Positions 8,921 to 17,380 of a DNA stretch of 47,196 nucleotides are shown one piece after another (within the stretch, counting starts at the first letter, position 1; every line of letters starts with the position of its first letter). Position numbers and translations under genes: made by a program. A model generated the notes under the pieces. The model was given only the letters and a program-made list of their open reading frames with translations, was not told where the DNA came from and searched no databases. The stretch covers positions 1-47,196 of the forward strand of contig NZ_JADEXR010000037.1 of assembly GCF_015206995.1 (NCBI RefSeq), in the 5' to 3' direction. This DNA is from an aff. Roholtiella sp. LEGE 12411 (GTDB taxonomy: Bacteria; Cyanobacteriota; Cyanobacteriia; Cyanobacteriales; Nostocaceae).

Positions 8921-10207
8921 ATGAATATAGCAGTGGTGGGGTTAAGCCATAAAACAGCCCCAGTTGAAGTCCGGGAAAAGTTGAGTATTCCAGAACCACA
9001 AACTGAAAGCGCGATCGCTCATCTAACCAGCTATCCTCATATTGAAGAAGTCGCAATCCTTAGCACTTGTAATCGGCTGGAAATTTATATTGTTACTACT
9101 GAAACAGACCAAGGTATCCGAGAAGTTACTCAGTTCCTTTCGGAACACAGCAAACTACCTCTGGTTTCTCTACGACAACATCTGTTTATGTTGCTGCATG
9201 ATGACGCAGTAATGCATATTATGCGGGTAGCAGCTGGTTTGGATAGCCTGGTACTCGGAGAAGGTCAAATTCTGGCTCAGGTGAAAACTACTCACAAACT
9301 GGGACAGCAATATAACGGTATAAAAACCATTTTGAATCGATTATTTAAACAAGCGCTGACAGCTGGTAAGCGGGTTCGCACTGAAACTAGTATTGGTACT
9401 GGCGCTGTCTCTATCAGTTCGGCAGCTGTAGAGTTAGCGCAAATAAAAGTAGCAAATTTAGCAGCTTGCCGAGTGGCAATTCTAGGTGCTGGGAAAATGT
9501 CACGGTTGTTAGTGCAACACTTGCTTTCTAAAGGTGCTGTGCAAATTAGCATTGTAAATCGCTCTCAAGAACGTGCCCAGGAGTTGGCTAAACATTTTCC
9601 CGAACAACCTATCCAAACTTATCTGCTATCGGAAATGATGACCGTAATTGCCGATAGCGATTTGGTGTTTACAAGTACTTCAGCAACAGAACCGATACTT
9701 GACCGTGCCAAGTTGGAAATGGTTTTAGAACCTCAGCGCTCTCTGATGTTATTTGATATCTCTGTGCCACGTAATGTTCATGGTGATGTGAATGAACTAG
9801 TAAACGTACAGGCGTTCAATGTGGATGATTTGAAGGCCGTAGTGGCGCAAAACTACGAAAGTCGCCGGAAGATGGCTCAAGAAGCAGAGCGACTTTTAGA
9901 CGAAGAAGTAGAAGCTTTTGATATTTGGTGGCGCAGTTTAGAAACTGTTACTACTATCAGCTCTTTGCGAAATAAAATCGAAACTATCCGCGAACAAGAA
10001 TTAGAAAAAGCTTTGTCAAGATTGGGTTCAGAATTTGCTGACAAACATCAAGAGGTGATCGAAGCTTTAACACGAGGAATTGTTAACAAAATTTTACATG
10101 ATCCGATGGTACAGTTGCGATCGCAGCAAGATGTGGAAGCTAGAAGGCGCTGTATGCAAACTCTGCAAATGTTGTTCAACCTCGATGCAGGGGAGCAATT
10201 TAGTTAA
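8921..10207 (+). CDS. hemA: Glutamyl-tRNA reductase
   Basis: This 428-residue enzyme opens with [19 protein letters not shown] and has the catalytic Cys50 in the STCNRLE motif. [18 protein letters not shown] segment follows near residues 107-123. An NADPH-binding Rossmann domain ([16 protein letters not shown]) lies near 190-205 and a C-terminal helical dimerisation domain completes it. It reduces Glu-tRNA to glutamate-1-semialdehyde, the first committed step of C5-pathway tetrapyrrole synthesis leading to chlorophyll, haem and phycobilins. It ends at a strong intrinsic terminator, so it is probably monocistronic. Confidence 0.97.
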   Translation: MNIAVVGLSHKTAPVEVREKLSIPEPQTESAIAHLTSYPHIEEVAILSTCNRLEIYIVTTETDQGIREVTQFLSEHSKLPLVSLRQHLFMLLHDDAVMHIMRVAAGLDSLVLGEGQILAQVKTTHKLGQQYNGIKTILNRLFKQALTAGKRVRTETSIGTGAVSISSAAVELAQIKVANLAACRVAILGAGKMSRLLVQHLLSKGAVQISIVNRSQERAQELAKHFPEQPIQTYLLSEMMTVIADSDLVFTSTSATEPILDRAKLEMVLEPQRSLMLFDISVPRNVHGDVNELVNVQAFNVDDLKAVVAQNYESRRKMAQEAERLLDEEVEAFDIWWRSLETVTTISSLRNKIETIREQELEKALSRLGSEFADKHQEVIEALTRGIVNKILHDPMVQLRSQQDVEARRRCMQTLQMLFNLDAGEQFS

Positions 10208-10218
10208 ACTGAACTATA

Positions 10219-10257
10219 AGATCCCTGACTTCTTAAAGAAGTCGGGGATCTGAGTTT
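10219..10257 (+). terminator. Intrinsic terminator of hemA
   Basis: AGATCCCTGACTTCT (from 10219) pairs with AGAAGTCGGGGATCT (ending 10251), with one G-U pair and a very short AA-centred loop, followed by GAGTTTTTA. It starts 12 bases after the hemA stop. The stem resembles the hairpin at 26017-26049. Confidence 0.9.
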
Positions 10258-10271
10258 TTAAATTAGATATA

Positions 10272-10301
10272 CTTCTAATTAGATATCTATCTAATTAGAA
10301 G
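10272..10301. promoter_or_regulatory. 30-bp palindrome, probable operator of the ArsR-type gene
   Basis: Perfect 14-bp arms CTTCTAATTAGATA and TATCTAATTAGAAG flank a 2-bp spacer. The palindrome ends six bases before the ATG at 10308, overlapping any promoter or ribosome binding site. An extra half-site-like AATTAGATAT lies at 10261-10270. ArsR-family repressors commonly bind such imperfect or perfect dyads in their own promoters, so autoregulation is inferred. Confidence 0.75.
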
Positions 10302-10307
10302 TTAGTT

Positions 10308-10880
10308 ATGCAACCAGAGCAATTTAATATCTTACTGCGCTTTTTCAAAGCATTAGCGGATGATAGCCGATTGAAGATTGTAGGTATCCTGGCAAATCAG
10401 GAGTGCAGCGTCGAAGAATTGGCGGTGCTACTGCAACTCAAAGAACCGACGGTATCTCATCATTTAGCAAAACTTAAGGAGCTAAATTTGGTGACAATGC
10501 GCCCGGACGGTAATAGTCGCCTCTATCAATTGGATAGCGAAGCATTGCAAAGCATCAGTAAGGAAATTTTCACACCTGAGAAGATAGCATCTTTAATTGA
10601 AGATGTGGATACTGAGGCTTGGGAAAGCAAAGTGTTGAAAAACTATTTCGAGGGCGATACTCAACGCCTCAAAGAAATTCCTGCTAGTCGAAAAAAGCGT
10701 CTAGTTATTCTTAAATGGTTAGCAAACCAGTTTGATGTAGGAGTAGACTATCCTGAACGCTTGGTAAATGACATTCTTAAGCGCTACCATCCTGACTGCG
10801 CCACCCTGCGACGGGAGTTGATTGCTTGCCAGTTAATGCAGCGAGAGAATGGGGCTTATTGGCGTATAACATACGTATGA
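10308..10880 (+). CDS. ArsR-family winged-helix regulator with DUF2087 domain
   Basis: This 190-residue protein has an N-terminal winged helix (FKALADDSRLKIVGIL at about 14-29, then recognition helix EPTVSHHLAKLKELNLV and wing MRPDGNSRLYQL). Its C-terminal domain (KRLVILKWLANQF, DYPERLVNDILKRYHPDCAT, LRRELI, split here for length) matches DUF2087, a small domain often fused to ArsR-type helices. No ArsR-type metal-binding Cys cluster (CVC) is seen, so the inducer is unknown. A 30-bp palindrome directly before the ATG suggests self-repression. The Uma2-like gene begins 40 bp downstream and could be co-transcribed. Confidence 0.85.
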   Translation: MQPEQFNILLRFFKALADDSRLKIVGILANQECSVEELAVLLQLKEPTVSHHLAKLKELNLVTMRPDGNSRLYQLDSEALQSISKEIFTPEKIASLIEDVDTEAWESKVLKNYFEGDTQRLKEIPASRKKRLVILKWLANQFDVGVDYPERLVNDILKRYHPDCATLRRELIACQLMQRENGAYWRITYV

Positions 10881-10920
10881 AAGATGAATAAGCAACCGCA
10901 CAATTATAGGTCGTATATTT

Positions 10921-11511
10921 ATGCAGTTAGAAACACAAAAATTATATTACACACCTGAAGAGTATTTAGAAATTGAAGAAAAGGCAGAATATAAAAGCGA
11001 ATACCGTGATGGCAAAATTGTAACGATGACAGGTGGCACTACAAATCATAATAAAATTGCAGGCAACTTTTATGCTTATTTGAAGTTTGGTTTGAGAGGC
11101 AAAAATTATGATGTTTATATTGGTGATGTGCGTTTGTGGATACCCCGTTATCGGCAGCATACCTATCCCGATGTGATGGTGATTGAGGGACAACCTATTT
11201 ATACAGGAACTAGCACAACAACGGTTATGAACCCGATGTTAATTGCTGAAGTTTTATCTAAATCGACTAAAAATTATGACCAAGGTGATAAATTTCTTTA
11301 TTATCGCTCTATTCCCGAATTCAAGGAATATATTTTAATTGACCAATATCAGTATCATGTCATGCAGTATGTAAAAACTGCGGAAAGTCAATGGTCATTT
11401 ACTGAACTTGAACATGAATCTGCAATTTTATCACTGCAAACGGTTGATTTTGAAATTGAATTGCGCGACCTTTATGAGCAAGTCAATTTTGCAGAAAATA
11501 ACGAAGATTAA
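10921..11511 (+). CDS. Uma2 family (DUF820) restriction-endonuclease-fold protein
   Basis: This 196-residue protein follows the Uma2 pattern: the N-terminal YYTPEEYLEIEEKAEYKSEY, GKIVTMTGGTTNHNKIAGN, then the PD-(D/E)XK-like core YPDVMVIEG, and AEVLSKSTKNYDQGDKF with EYILIDQ further on. Uma2 genes are present in many copies in cyanobacterial genomes and are thought to be nuclease-fold proteins, but their substrates are not established. The spacing of 40 bp from the ArsR-type gene allows co-transcription. Length is typical and the core acidic residues are intact. Confidence 0.88.
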   Translation: MQLETQKLYYTPEEYLEIEEKAEYKSEYRDGKIVTMTGGTTNHNKIAGNFYAYLKFGLRGKNYDVYIGDVRLWIPRYRQHTYPDVMVIEGQPIYTGTSTTTVMNPMLIAEVLSKSTKNYDQGDKFLYYRSIPEFKEYILIDQYQYHVMQYVKTAESQWSFTELEHESAILSLQTVDFEIELRDLYEQVNFAENNED

Positions 11512-11548
11512 AAAAAAGCAATTTTCTAGAACTATTGTGCAAAATCAT

Positions 11549-13564
11549 CTATCGAATCGGGATTGCAATTACAAACTCTGTACCCTGTCCCGGTGATGAA
11601 ATGCACCGTAACGAACCACCATGTTTTTCAGCAACAATTTGGTAGCTAATTGATAATCCCATACCAGTACCTTTACCAACAGGTTTAGTCGTGAAAAAGG
11701 GATCAAATAAATGTGACTGGATTGCTTCTGGAATACCTATTCCATTATCAGCAATATGAATAACGGCATTTTCATTAACCAGGGCTGAAGAAATACGAAT
11801 TATAAGTTCTGGACAAAGCCCGTTTTGAAAAGCCTCTTCTAAAGCATCAATGGCATTTGCCAAGATGTTCATAAATACCTGATTCAATTGTCCTGCAAAG
11901 CACTGGATTTTAGGGATATCACCGTACTCTTTTATTACTGTAATTTGAGGGCGATGTCTATCGACAAGCCGCTTTGCATCTAAGCTTTGGGATTTAAGAC
12001 GGTGTTGTAGAATTAATAAGGTACTCTCAATCCCTTCATGCAAATCAGCTGTTTTAAATTCCGCTTCGTCCAAACGAGAGAAGATTCGCAAACTGAGAAC
12101 AATTTCACGGATGCGATTGGCTCCAATCTTCATTGAGGTCAAAATTTTAGGCAAATCTTCTGTTAAATATTCAATATCAGCTTCTTGTTGAGCATTTTGA
12201 ATTTCTGGTTCTGGGTAGGGGTAATACTTTTGATAAAGTTGAAGTAACCACAATAACTGTTGAGTATAATCATCAGTATGCTTGAGATTGCCGTAGATGA
12301 AATTAACTGGGTTGTTAATTTCATGAGCAATGCCAGCAACCAACTGTCCCAAAGAAGACATTTTTTCGTTTTGAATTAATTGTGACTGGGTACGTCTGAG
12401 TTCATGTAAAATGTGCTTCAGGTCGATATTTTTTTTTCGCAGTGCTTGCGTCCGTTCTTCTACTTTTTGTTCTAGCGCTTGGCTATAATCCTCTAGTTTT
12501 TGGTTCGCTTCATGTTGTTCTGCTAATAGTCGCTTTACCTGTTGAATTAATTGGTTAAAAGAAATAGCTAAAATCCCAACTTCATCTTCAGTTGTTACCG
12601 GAGCTTGGAGATCAAAGTTAGATTCTTGGGTGACTCGTTGTGCGATTTGTGTAACAGCTTTTAGGTGACGAGTAATTGTTCGTGCAATTAAAAATCCAAT
12701 AACTGCTACAATACTGCTTCCCAATAAAAACAACCTTCCTAAATGCTCCCATAACTTCCATTGAGCAACTTCTAGCAGCGAGATAGGATATAACACTGTG
12801 GTTGTTAAAGACTGACTTGCGCCTGTAAATACGATACTTTTAGCTAAATAGTTTTTGTTGCCAATAGCGATTTGTGTAGCAGGCAAATCAGGAGAGGGAA
12901 ATTGGCAATTTTCTCCCTTGGCTATTGCTAACAAGGTTGTCGCAATTACACGATTTTGTCTATGGTAAATCAGGTATTTAGAAGAACCATTAGCAATTTT
13001 TTGTAGTAGAGTATCATCTACTAAACGACCAATGATGATTCCTCCTAAGAGTCCTGCTGATGATTTAATCCCATTTGTTACCACTTGGAGGACTTGTTCC
13101 TCACCTTCTACATCTACCAAATCAACTAAATGCGCTCCTCTACTAGCAGTTCTGGTAACTACTTCATCTAAGATATTGGCTTGGCTCAAGGAGTTGTTTC
13201 GTAAATCCACGAGGACATTACTCTGAGTATCAACTACCTTAATACAATCCAATTTCAAAATAGATTTAAGTGGTAGTAATATCTGCAAAAGCAAACCTCG
13301 ATCATGCTTTTTAACAGCTTGATTCAGTATATCTCGATTAGCAATCAGTTCGATTTCAGTTTCTAGTGTTTGCTGTTCATACCGAAAATCCTGATAAACT
13401 CGTTCAGCAAAACTTACAATTTCTTGGCGAAAATTCTGCTGCAAACTATCGGTAAACCAATTTCCTAGCACTACTAAGCCCAGCATAAATACGCTCATAC
13501 AAACTGCAAGCATTGGTAGAACAATCTTTTGGCTAAGTCTCAAACCCCTGAAAAATTTTTGCAT
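11549..13564 (-). CDS. Membrane sensor histidine kinase
   Basis: The 671-residue kinase has a transmembrane segment at about 12-36, an extracytoplasmic sensor domain at about 40-270, a second transmembrane segment at about 276-296 and a HAMP domain at about 297-350. A coiled coil (about 345-400) leads to the dimerisation/H-box with His414 (GIAHEINNP). The ATPase part shows an N box ([15 protein letters not shown]), a G1 box (ADNGIGIPE) and an F/G2 region ([19 protein letters not shown]). No receiver domain is fused and no response regulator is adjacent. The gene begins 12 bp after a phosphate-type binding lipoprotein gene, suggesting that the lipoprotein presents the ligand to the sensor domain. 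Confidence 0.9.
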   Translation of the reverse strand: MQKFFRGLRLSQKIVLPMLAVCMSVFMLGLVVLGNWFTDSLQQNFRQEIVSFAERVYQDFRYEQQTLETEIELIANRDILNQAVKKHDRGLLLQILLPLKSILKLDCIKVVDTQSNVLVDLRNNSLSQANILDEVVTRTASRGAHLVDLVDVEGEEQVLQVVTNGIKSSAGLLGGIIIGRLVDDTLLQKIANGSSKYLIYHRQNRVIATTLLAIAKGENCQFPSPDLPATQIAIGNKNYLAKSIVFTGASQSLTTTVLYPISLLEVAQWKLWEHLGRLFLLGSSIVAVIGFLIARTITRHLKAVTQIAQRVTQESNFDLQAPVTTEDEVGILAISFNQLIQQVKRLLAEQHEANQKLEDYSQALEQKVEERTQALRKKNIDLKHILHELRRTQSQLIQNEKMSSLGQLVAGIAHEINNPVNFIYGNLKHTDDYTQQLLWLLQLYQKYYPYPEPEIQNAQQEADIEYLTEDLPKILTSMKIGANRIREIVLSLRIFSRLDEAEFKTADLHEGIESTLLILQHRLKSQSLDAKRLVDRHRPQITVIKEYGDIPKIQCFAGQLNQVFMNILANAIDALEEAFQNGLCPELIIRISSALVNENAVIHIADNGIGIPEAIQSHLFDPFFTTKPVGKGTGMGLSISYQIVAEKHGGSLRCISSPGQGTEFVIAIPIR

Positions 13565-13576
13565 AACATATTCAAT

Positions 13577-14446
13577 TTATTTGGCAGGAACAAAGCCATT
13601 TTTTTGGAGTAATTTTTCACCTTCTTTGCTCAGAATAAAATTAATAAAACCTTGAGTAGGTGCTGAAGGTGCTTTATCCCAGAGGATACCTATATGACGC
13701 ACCATTTGGTATTGACCAGTAGCGAAGTTTTGCGCTTTGGGAGCAACACCATTGAGATTAAGATGATTGACAGGCAATTGATTGATCAGAGAAAATGCTA
13801 AAGAAAAAGTGCCGATGGAATTAGGAGTATTTTGTAATGTTTCGATTAATTCTCCCTCTTTGTTCAAAATCACAGCTTTATTTGTGGTCTTTTCTTCTCC
13901 TAGATAATATTTTCGTAATAACTTTTTCGCTGACTCATCTTCGGGTCTATCCAACACTACAATGGCTGCATCAACACCGCCTAATTCTCGCCAATTTGTA
14001 ATGTCACCTTTATAAATTGCTTTTAACTGCTTTGTTGAGAGGTTGTTAACACCTTTAACACTTTTGTTGGTGGCAACTAGTAATAAATCTTGTGCCAGTT
14101 CACGATATTGAATTTTACCGTCATTTTCTTCTGGTTTGATCTGGTGACTACTACCAGCGATATCGATAATATCGTTTTTGAGGGCTGCGATCGCTCCTTC
14201 AGATTGGCTAGGGGAAATAAACTCAACTTTGACAGTTTTATGTTGGGCTTGATACGCTTGTGCTAAAACTTTTAAAACTGTTACTGTTGAACTTGAACCA
14301 CCAATTTTGATGATCGTTTTGGCTTGAGAATCAGCTGGGCTGACAATTGGAATAGAATCTTTAATTTCAGTCGATTTGACTGAATTACAACTGCAAAGCC
14401 CAAGGAGGAGGATGCTAATGATCATTGATTCAGCAATCTTTTTCAT
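13577..14446 (-). CDS. Phosphate-type (PstS-like) substrate-binding lipoprotein
   Basis: This 289-residue protein starts with a lipoprotein signal (SILLLGLCSCN, lipid-attached Cys likely at the second Cys). The body is a PBP-like domain: KIGGSSSTVTVLKVLAQAY, the ligand loop PSQSEGAIAAL, DIAGSSHQIK, LLVATNKSVKGV, and a C-terminal GFINFILSKEGEKLLQKNG. The SSST-type phosphate loop is characteristic of PstS-related proteins. No pstC, pstA or pstB is nearby. Instead the sensor kinase gene follows 12 bp downstream. GGAAA precedes the ATG by about eight bases. Ligand identity (phosphate or another oxyanion) is inferred. Confidence 0.85.
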   Translation of the reverse strand: MKKIAESMIISILLLGLCSCNSVKSTEIKDSIPIVSPADSQAKTIIKIGGSSSTVTVLKVLAQAYQAQHKTVKVEFISPSQSEGAIAALKNDIIDIAGSSHQIKPEENDGKIQYRELAQDLLLVATNKSVKGVNNLSTKQLKAIYKGDITNWRELGGVDAAIVVLDRPEDESAKKLLRKYYLGEEKTTNKAVILNKEGELIETLQNTPNSIGTFSLAFSLINQLPVNHLNLNGVAPKAQNFATGQYQMVRHIGILWDKAPSAPTQGFINFILSKEGEKLLQKNGFVPAK

Positions 14447-14541
14447 AAGTAAATTTCCAAATATCTAAAACCCGATATCGGATCTAAGCTTTCATAGCTT
14501 AATATTCCCGAATAATTATGAAATGTAACTATGGCTTTGAC

Positions 14542-14563
14542 TTGGACTTTGGACAAAAAGAAG
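14542..14563 (+). repeat. Left copy of 22-bp direct repeat
   Basis: TTGGACTTTGGACAAAAA followed by GAAG recurs with one extra A at 25996-26018 in the same orientation. The two copies bracket the accessory segment that carries the giant RTX gene. Confidence 0.6.
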
Positions 14564-14670
14564 TGTTCGCGTAAATTACTCGCGTAACAAAAAATCTAGG
14601 CATCATAAATTACCCCAGTTATTTTTCAAACTGAGTCCAACTGAATTAAACGCCTAAAGCCTAAGAAAAT

Positions 14671-14850
14671 TTACGCGGCTTTTTGTTTATCAGGTGTTGA
14701 TTTTGACTGTTTCTTGACAACAGGATGCTTGGTTCGTTGCGTTTGAGCCTGATCTTGAACTCGACCGATTGAATTTCCTCTGGTTTTGGGAGAACGGGCA
14801 GGGAGTATTGTAAGGTTGCGATCGCATTGTTCAAATCTATTCCGACTCAC
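14671..14850 (-). pseudogene. C-terminal relict of a transposase
   Basis: On the minus strand a frame ending at a TAA (14671-14673) reads through LTILPARSPKTRGNSIGRVQ and later KHPVVKKQ. This matches the basic C-terminal tail (PRGxSxGR ... YPVVKK) that I associate with the NF041680-type putative transposases common in Nostoc. No upstream transposase domain is found, so this is a fragment. An N-terminal fragment of a similar transposase appears at 32170. Family assignment is from memory. Confidence 0.45.
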
Positions 14851-15702
14851 TTGAGGAGACAGTCAAAAATCTGTTGCAGTCGTTGGGTAAGCTGAATCGT
14901 CCCTATCTTACTGCTGTGGAAGAGAAATTGTTGACGCTTCTGGAGTCGGAGTATGGGAGAAAACCCTGAGCAATTTTGACAATTTGGCATTCAATGTCTT
15001 TGGGTTGCAGTTTCAATGGAGTTAGCAACCTGAAGGGACAGCAAAGAAGTTGTACGAGGGATAGGGCAAAACTTTCCACTTCTACAGTTACCGTGGAGGT
15101 TATTTGCTCTCGTTAAGTGCTGTAGTCAAGGCTCTACATAATTAATACAGCGCTTCATTATACGTAGACGCAGCACAACCTAGGCATCGCAACTGGCTAG
15201 AGGTTGAGCATCTCATACAGGTAATGAGCAGTTTATTTACAGTTAACAGCATTATATAAAGCTTGTATAAACTTGATATTTGCTTGTGCAGAAATATCTT
15301 AAATTTACACATAAAATTAACTTATGCATTTTTAAGCACAACACGATATCACACAATTATCACTTTCACAAAAAGGAGTTGCGTTTTTGACAACAGAGTA
15401 ATGCGCTTTCGTCAATAAACAAACAAAGTTTCAGAAGATGTAGAATTTTTAATCAGCGAACAAAATACATCTGTGCAAAGGATAAAGTCAATATGATCTT
15501 CATCGCATGATGTATAAGATATTACAAAAATTTATATATTTAAGATTGGGTAAAGAAGTTAACACGGACTAGAAAGGGTGATAAATAAATAGTTGTATGA
15601 AAGAATACTGGATAAATCAATTCAAACGAGCTACTTTTCCCGATTTTCGTCAATTATTGCTGATGAAATCTATAGGTAGCTTTTGACAAATTCATGAAAT
15701 AG

Positions 15703-15951
15703 TTGCGTAAATTTTTCAGTCTGACATCAAGCGATCGCCTGCTTATGGTTAAGGCTGTGCTTTTACTTACAGTCATCAGAGTAAGGCTAAAATTGCTACC
15801 GTTTCATCACTTGCGTGGTCTTTTGGCAAAGATTGCACAGCCAAGGGCTAGGTTGCAGAGGGAAGATGAAGTTCTTAAAGTTGCTTGGGCTGTGACAGTA
15901 GCAAGCCCCTTTTTGCGAGCCGTATGTCTTCCTGATTTTGATCATACTTAA
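15703..15951 (+). pseudogene. Truncated lasso-peptide biosynthesis B2 protein
   Basis: The 82-codon frame (TTG start, or an undetermined upstream start) carries the N-terminal portion of the lasso B2 / transglutaminase-like family: KFFSLTSSDRLLMVKAVLLL, a LLPFHHLRGLLAKIAQPRAR stretch and VAWAVTVASPFLRAVCLP. The Cys in AVCLP corresponds to the catalytic Cys of the leader peptidase, but the frame ends about ten residues later, so the catalytic His/Asp half is missing. No precursor, macrocyclase or PqqD-like gene is adjacent. This is a decayed remnant of a lasso-peptide locus. Confidence 0.6.
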
Positions 15952-15972
15952 GTACGGAAAACAGCGAAAATT

Positions 15973-16881
15973 ATGTCATACATTCAACGAATTGCTACCC
16001 TAGCTGATACAAGCGCGATCGCTCCTTTATGGAAAGCATTTGCCCTGGCGCGATCGCAGGCTGATTCCTCCATGCGGCTGAAGACAGAGTTTGACTATGA
16101 ACGTTATGTTACTTACCAGCTAAAAAAGCCGTTGTCTTTTGGCTTTTTATTGGAATATGCCGAAGAAATCGTCGGATTTCTTTTTATCTATATCTATGAT
16201 GAAACCCCCCCTCCCCAGCTTTCAGCCTTAGAGATGTTAGAAAATCCCTTCGTACCCCGTCGTGTCGGAGCAGTATTGGGGTTGTATGTTCAAGAAGCTC
16301 ACCGCAAGCCTTCAACTATTAATTTATTGATTGAAGCGGCGATCGCCAAAGCGGAAGAACTGAAGGTAACAGATATAGATTTGTTGATATCCATTGAACA
16401 AACGGGGCTTCATGCCCTATTGGAACGTTTTGGTTTTACGAAAGCAGCAATCCAATACACCAAACATTACGACATTACGGGCAATAATCTTCCAAATTTA
16501 CGCCCTTCCTATCAAGACTTGGAGATTGCAGTACCTAATCCTGGGAGAATTCCGCTCAAAGACCCCCAAACGCAAAAAGTGGTTCAAAATGTCAAGGGAG
16601 AAACAGTTTATCTCCAGCCTTTAACTGATGAATCAGGAAAGTGGTTAAAGAGTTCGCGGGGGCTACCCATTTATCCGATTCCCATCCGAGATCCACAAAC
16701 TCAGCAGTGGATATTTGATGAAAGTAGCGAGTTAGTTGTGTGTCCTGTAGCCCTCAATGAAAAAGGAGAAATTCAGGAATTGGACGGTATTCCCCAGTTT
16801 TGTTTACCGATTTATGACTACCAAGAAGGCAAATTAGCCTTGAAACGAGACAGCGAAGGTCAATATGTCTTTGCTGTATAA
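15973..16881 (+). CDS. GNAT family N-acetyltransferase with C-terminal extension
   Basis: The 302-residue protein begins with a GNAT N terminus (IRTATLADTSAIAPLWKAFA-like pattern at residues 5-24). The acetyl-CoA-binding region VGAVLGLYVQEAHRKPSTIN lies at about 97-116, where the usual R/Q-x-x-G-x-G/A loop is altered to HRKPSTIN. LLERFGFTKA follows at about 149-158. Residues 175-302 are an unusual extension of short repeated phrases (IPLKDPQTQKVV, IPIRDPQTQQWI, LPIYDYQEGKLAL) that look like beta-hairpin repeats. The substrate is unknown. It lies between a lasso-peptide relict and a MITE, in the accessory segment. Confidence 0.7.
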   Translation: MSYIQRIATLADTSAIAPLWKAFALARSQADSSMRLKTEFDYERYVTYQLKKPLSFGFLLEYAEEIVGFLFIYIYDETPPPQLSALEMLENPFVPRRVGAVLGLYVQEAHRKPSTINLLIEAAIAKAEELKVTDIDLLISIEQTGLHALLERFGFTKAAIQYTKHYDITGNNLPNLRPSYQDLEIAVPNPGRIPLKDPQTQKVVQNVKGETVYLQPLTDESGKWLKSSRGLPIYPIPIRDPQTQQWIFDESSELVVCPVALNEKGEIQELDGIPQFCLPIYDYQEGKLALKRDSEGQYVFAV

Positions 16882-16984
16882 AAGGTTTTGCCAATAGACA
16901 TTTTGTCAAAATAATCAGTCCTCCCATTCTAGAGATCACTTACTAAAGTAAACCTGAAATTGTCGGGTGTGTTACAGCAACGGT

Positions 16985-17011
16985 TAACGCACCGAAAAAT
17001 ATGGTGCGTTA
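16985..17011. repeat. Small palindrome (GTGCGTTA type)
   Basis: TAACGCACC at 16985-16993 and GGTGCGTTA at 17003-17011 form a perfect 9-bp stem with a 9-nt loop. It resembles the dispersed GTGCGTTAC palindromes of Nostoc genomes and may also act as a terminator for the GNAT gene. Confidence 0.6.
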
Positions 17012-17048
17012 CGGCTAATCATGACTCTCTCAAACTCCTAAATATTTA

Positions 17049-17218
17049 GAGGATGTTTGAAAAGTTTTGGGCGAATATAATTCGCTACTACACAAGCCAA
17101 GTCCACCTCCGTGGACTAACACTTTCATCAAGGTTTTTAACCCACGCAGGTGGGTTTTGATTGTGTAGCCGCACCTGTGCCAAGGCTAGTAATAAATTTA
17201 GACTTTTCAAACAACCTC
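17049..17218. mobile_element. MITE, 170 bp, with terminal inverted repeats and TTA duplication
   Basis: The left end GAGGATGTTTGAAAAGT and the right end (reverse complement GAGGTTGTTTGAAAAGT) match at 16 of 17 positions. TTA stands directly outside both ends (17046-17048 and 17219-17221), as expected for a 3-bp target duplication. Internally there are two hairpins, AGTCCAC/GTGGACT and AACCCAC/GTGGGTT. There is no coding capacity. It must be moved in trans by a transposase recognising these ends. Confidence 0.8.
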
Positions 17219-17380
17219 TTACATAGCCGTAACACATCCTACATCATATTTACTTGATAAATAGGTTCTTAAAGAGGATTTTAGGGGTATGAAAACCTGA
17301 TTTTAGGACAAATAAATCTAGCAACTAAATATATCTGTTTTTACCTAATTATTTCCTATAACTGTTAGCAAAAATTAGCC

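Larger units (their letters stand above)
14447..15702. other. Degenerate gene-poor region with relicts
   Basis: There is no intact gene over about 1.25 kb. It contains the left copy of a 22-bp direct repeat (14542-14563), a minus-strand transposase C-terminal relict (14671-14850), a start-less 51-codon open stretch at 14814-14969 (contains SLEETVKNLLQSLGKLN, not recognised), and a 29-codon frame at 15597-15686 without a clear ribosome site. The remainder is AT-rich. The pattern is that of a decayed insertion zone. Confidence 0.6.
16882..17380. other. Spacer upstream of the giant RTX gene
   Basis: No gene is present. The spacer contains the hairpin TAACGCACC / GGTGCGTTA (16985-17011), a 170-bp MITE (17049-17218), and about 160 bp of AT-rich DNA before the ATG at 17381 that probably carries its promoter. 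A Shine-Dalgarno is not evident (AGCAAAAATTAGCC precedes the ATG). Confidence 0.6.

Noticed and set aside
14814-14969. 51-codon open stretch with protein-like composition
   Set aside because: No start codon with a ribosome site, overlaps a transposase relict on the other strand, and no family recognised; mentioned only within the degenerate region.
15597-15686. 29-codon frame MKEYWINQFK... before the lasso B2 relict
   Set aside because: No ribosome binding site and no resemblance to a lasso precursor (no conserved leader Thr or core Gly1 with a downstream acidic residue).
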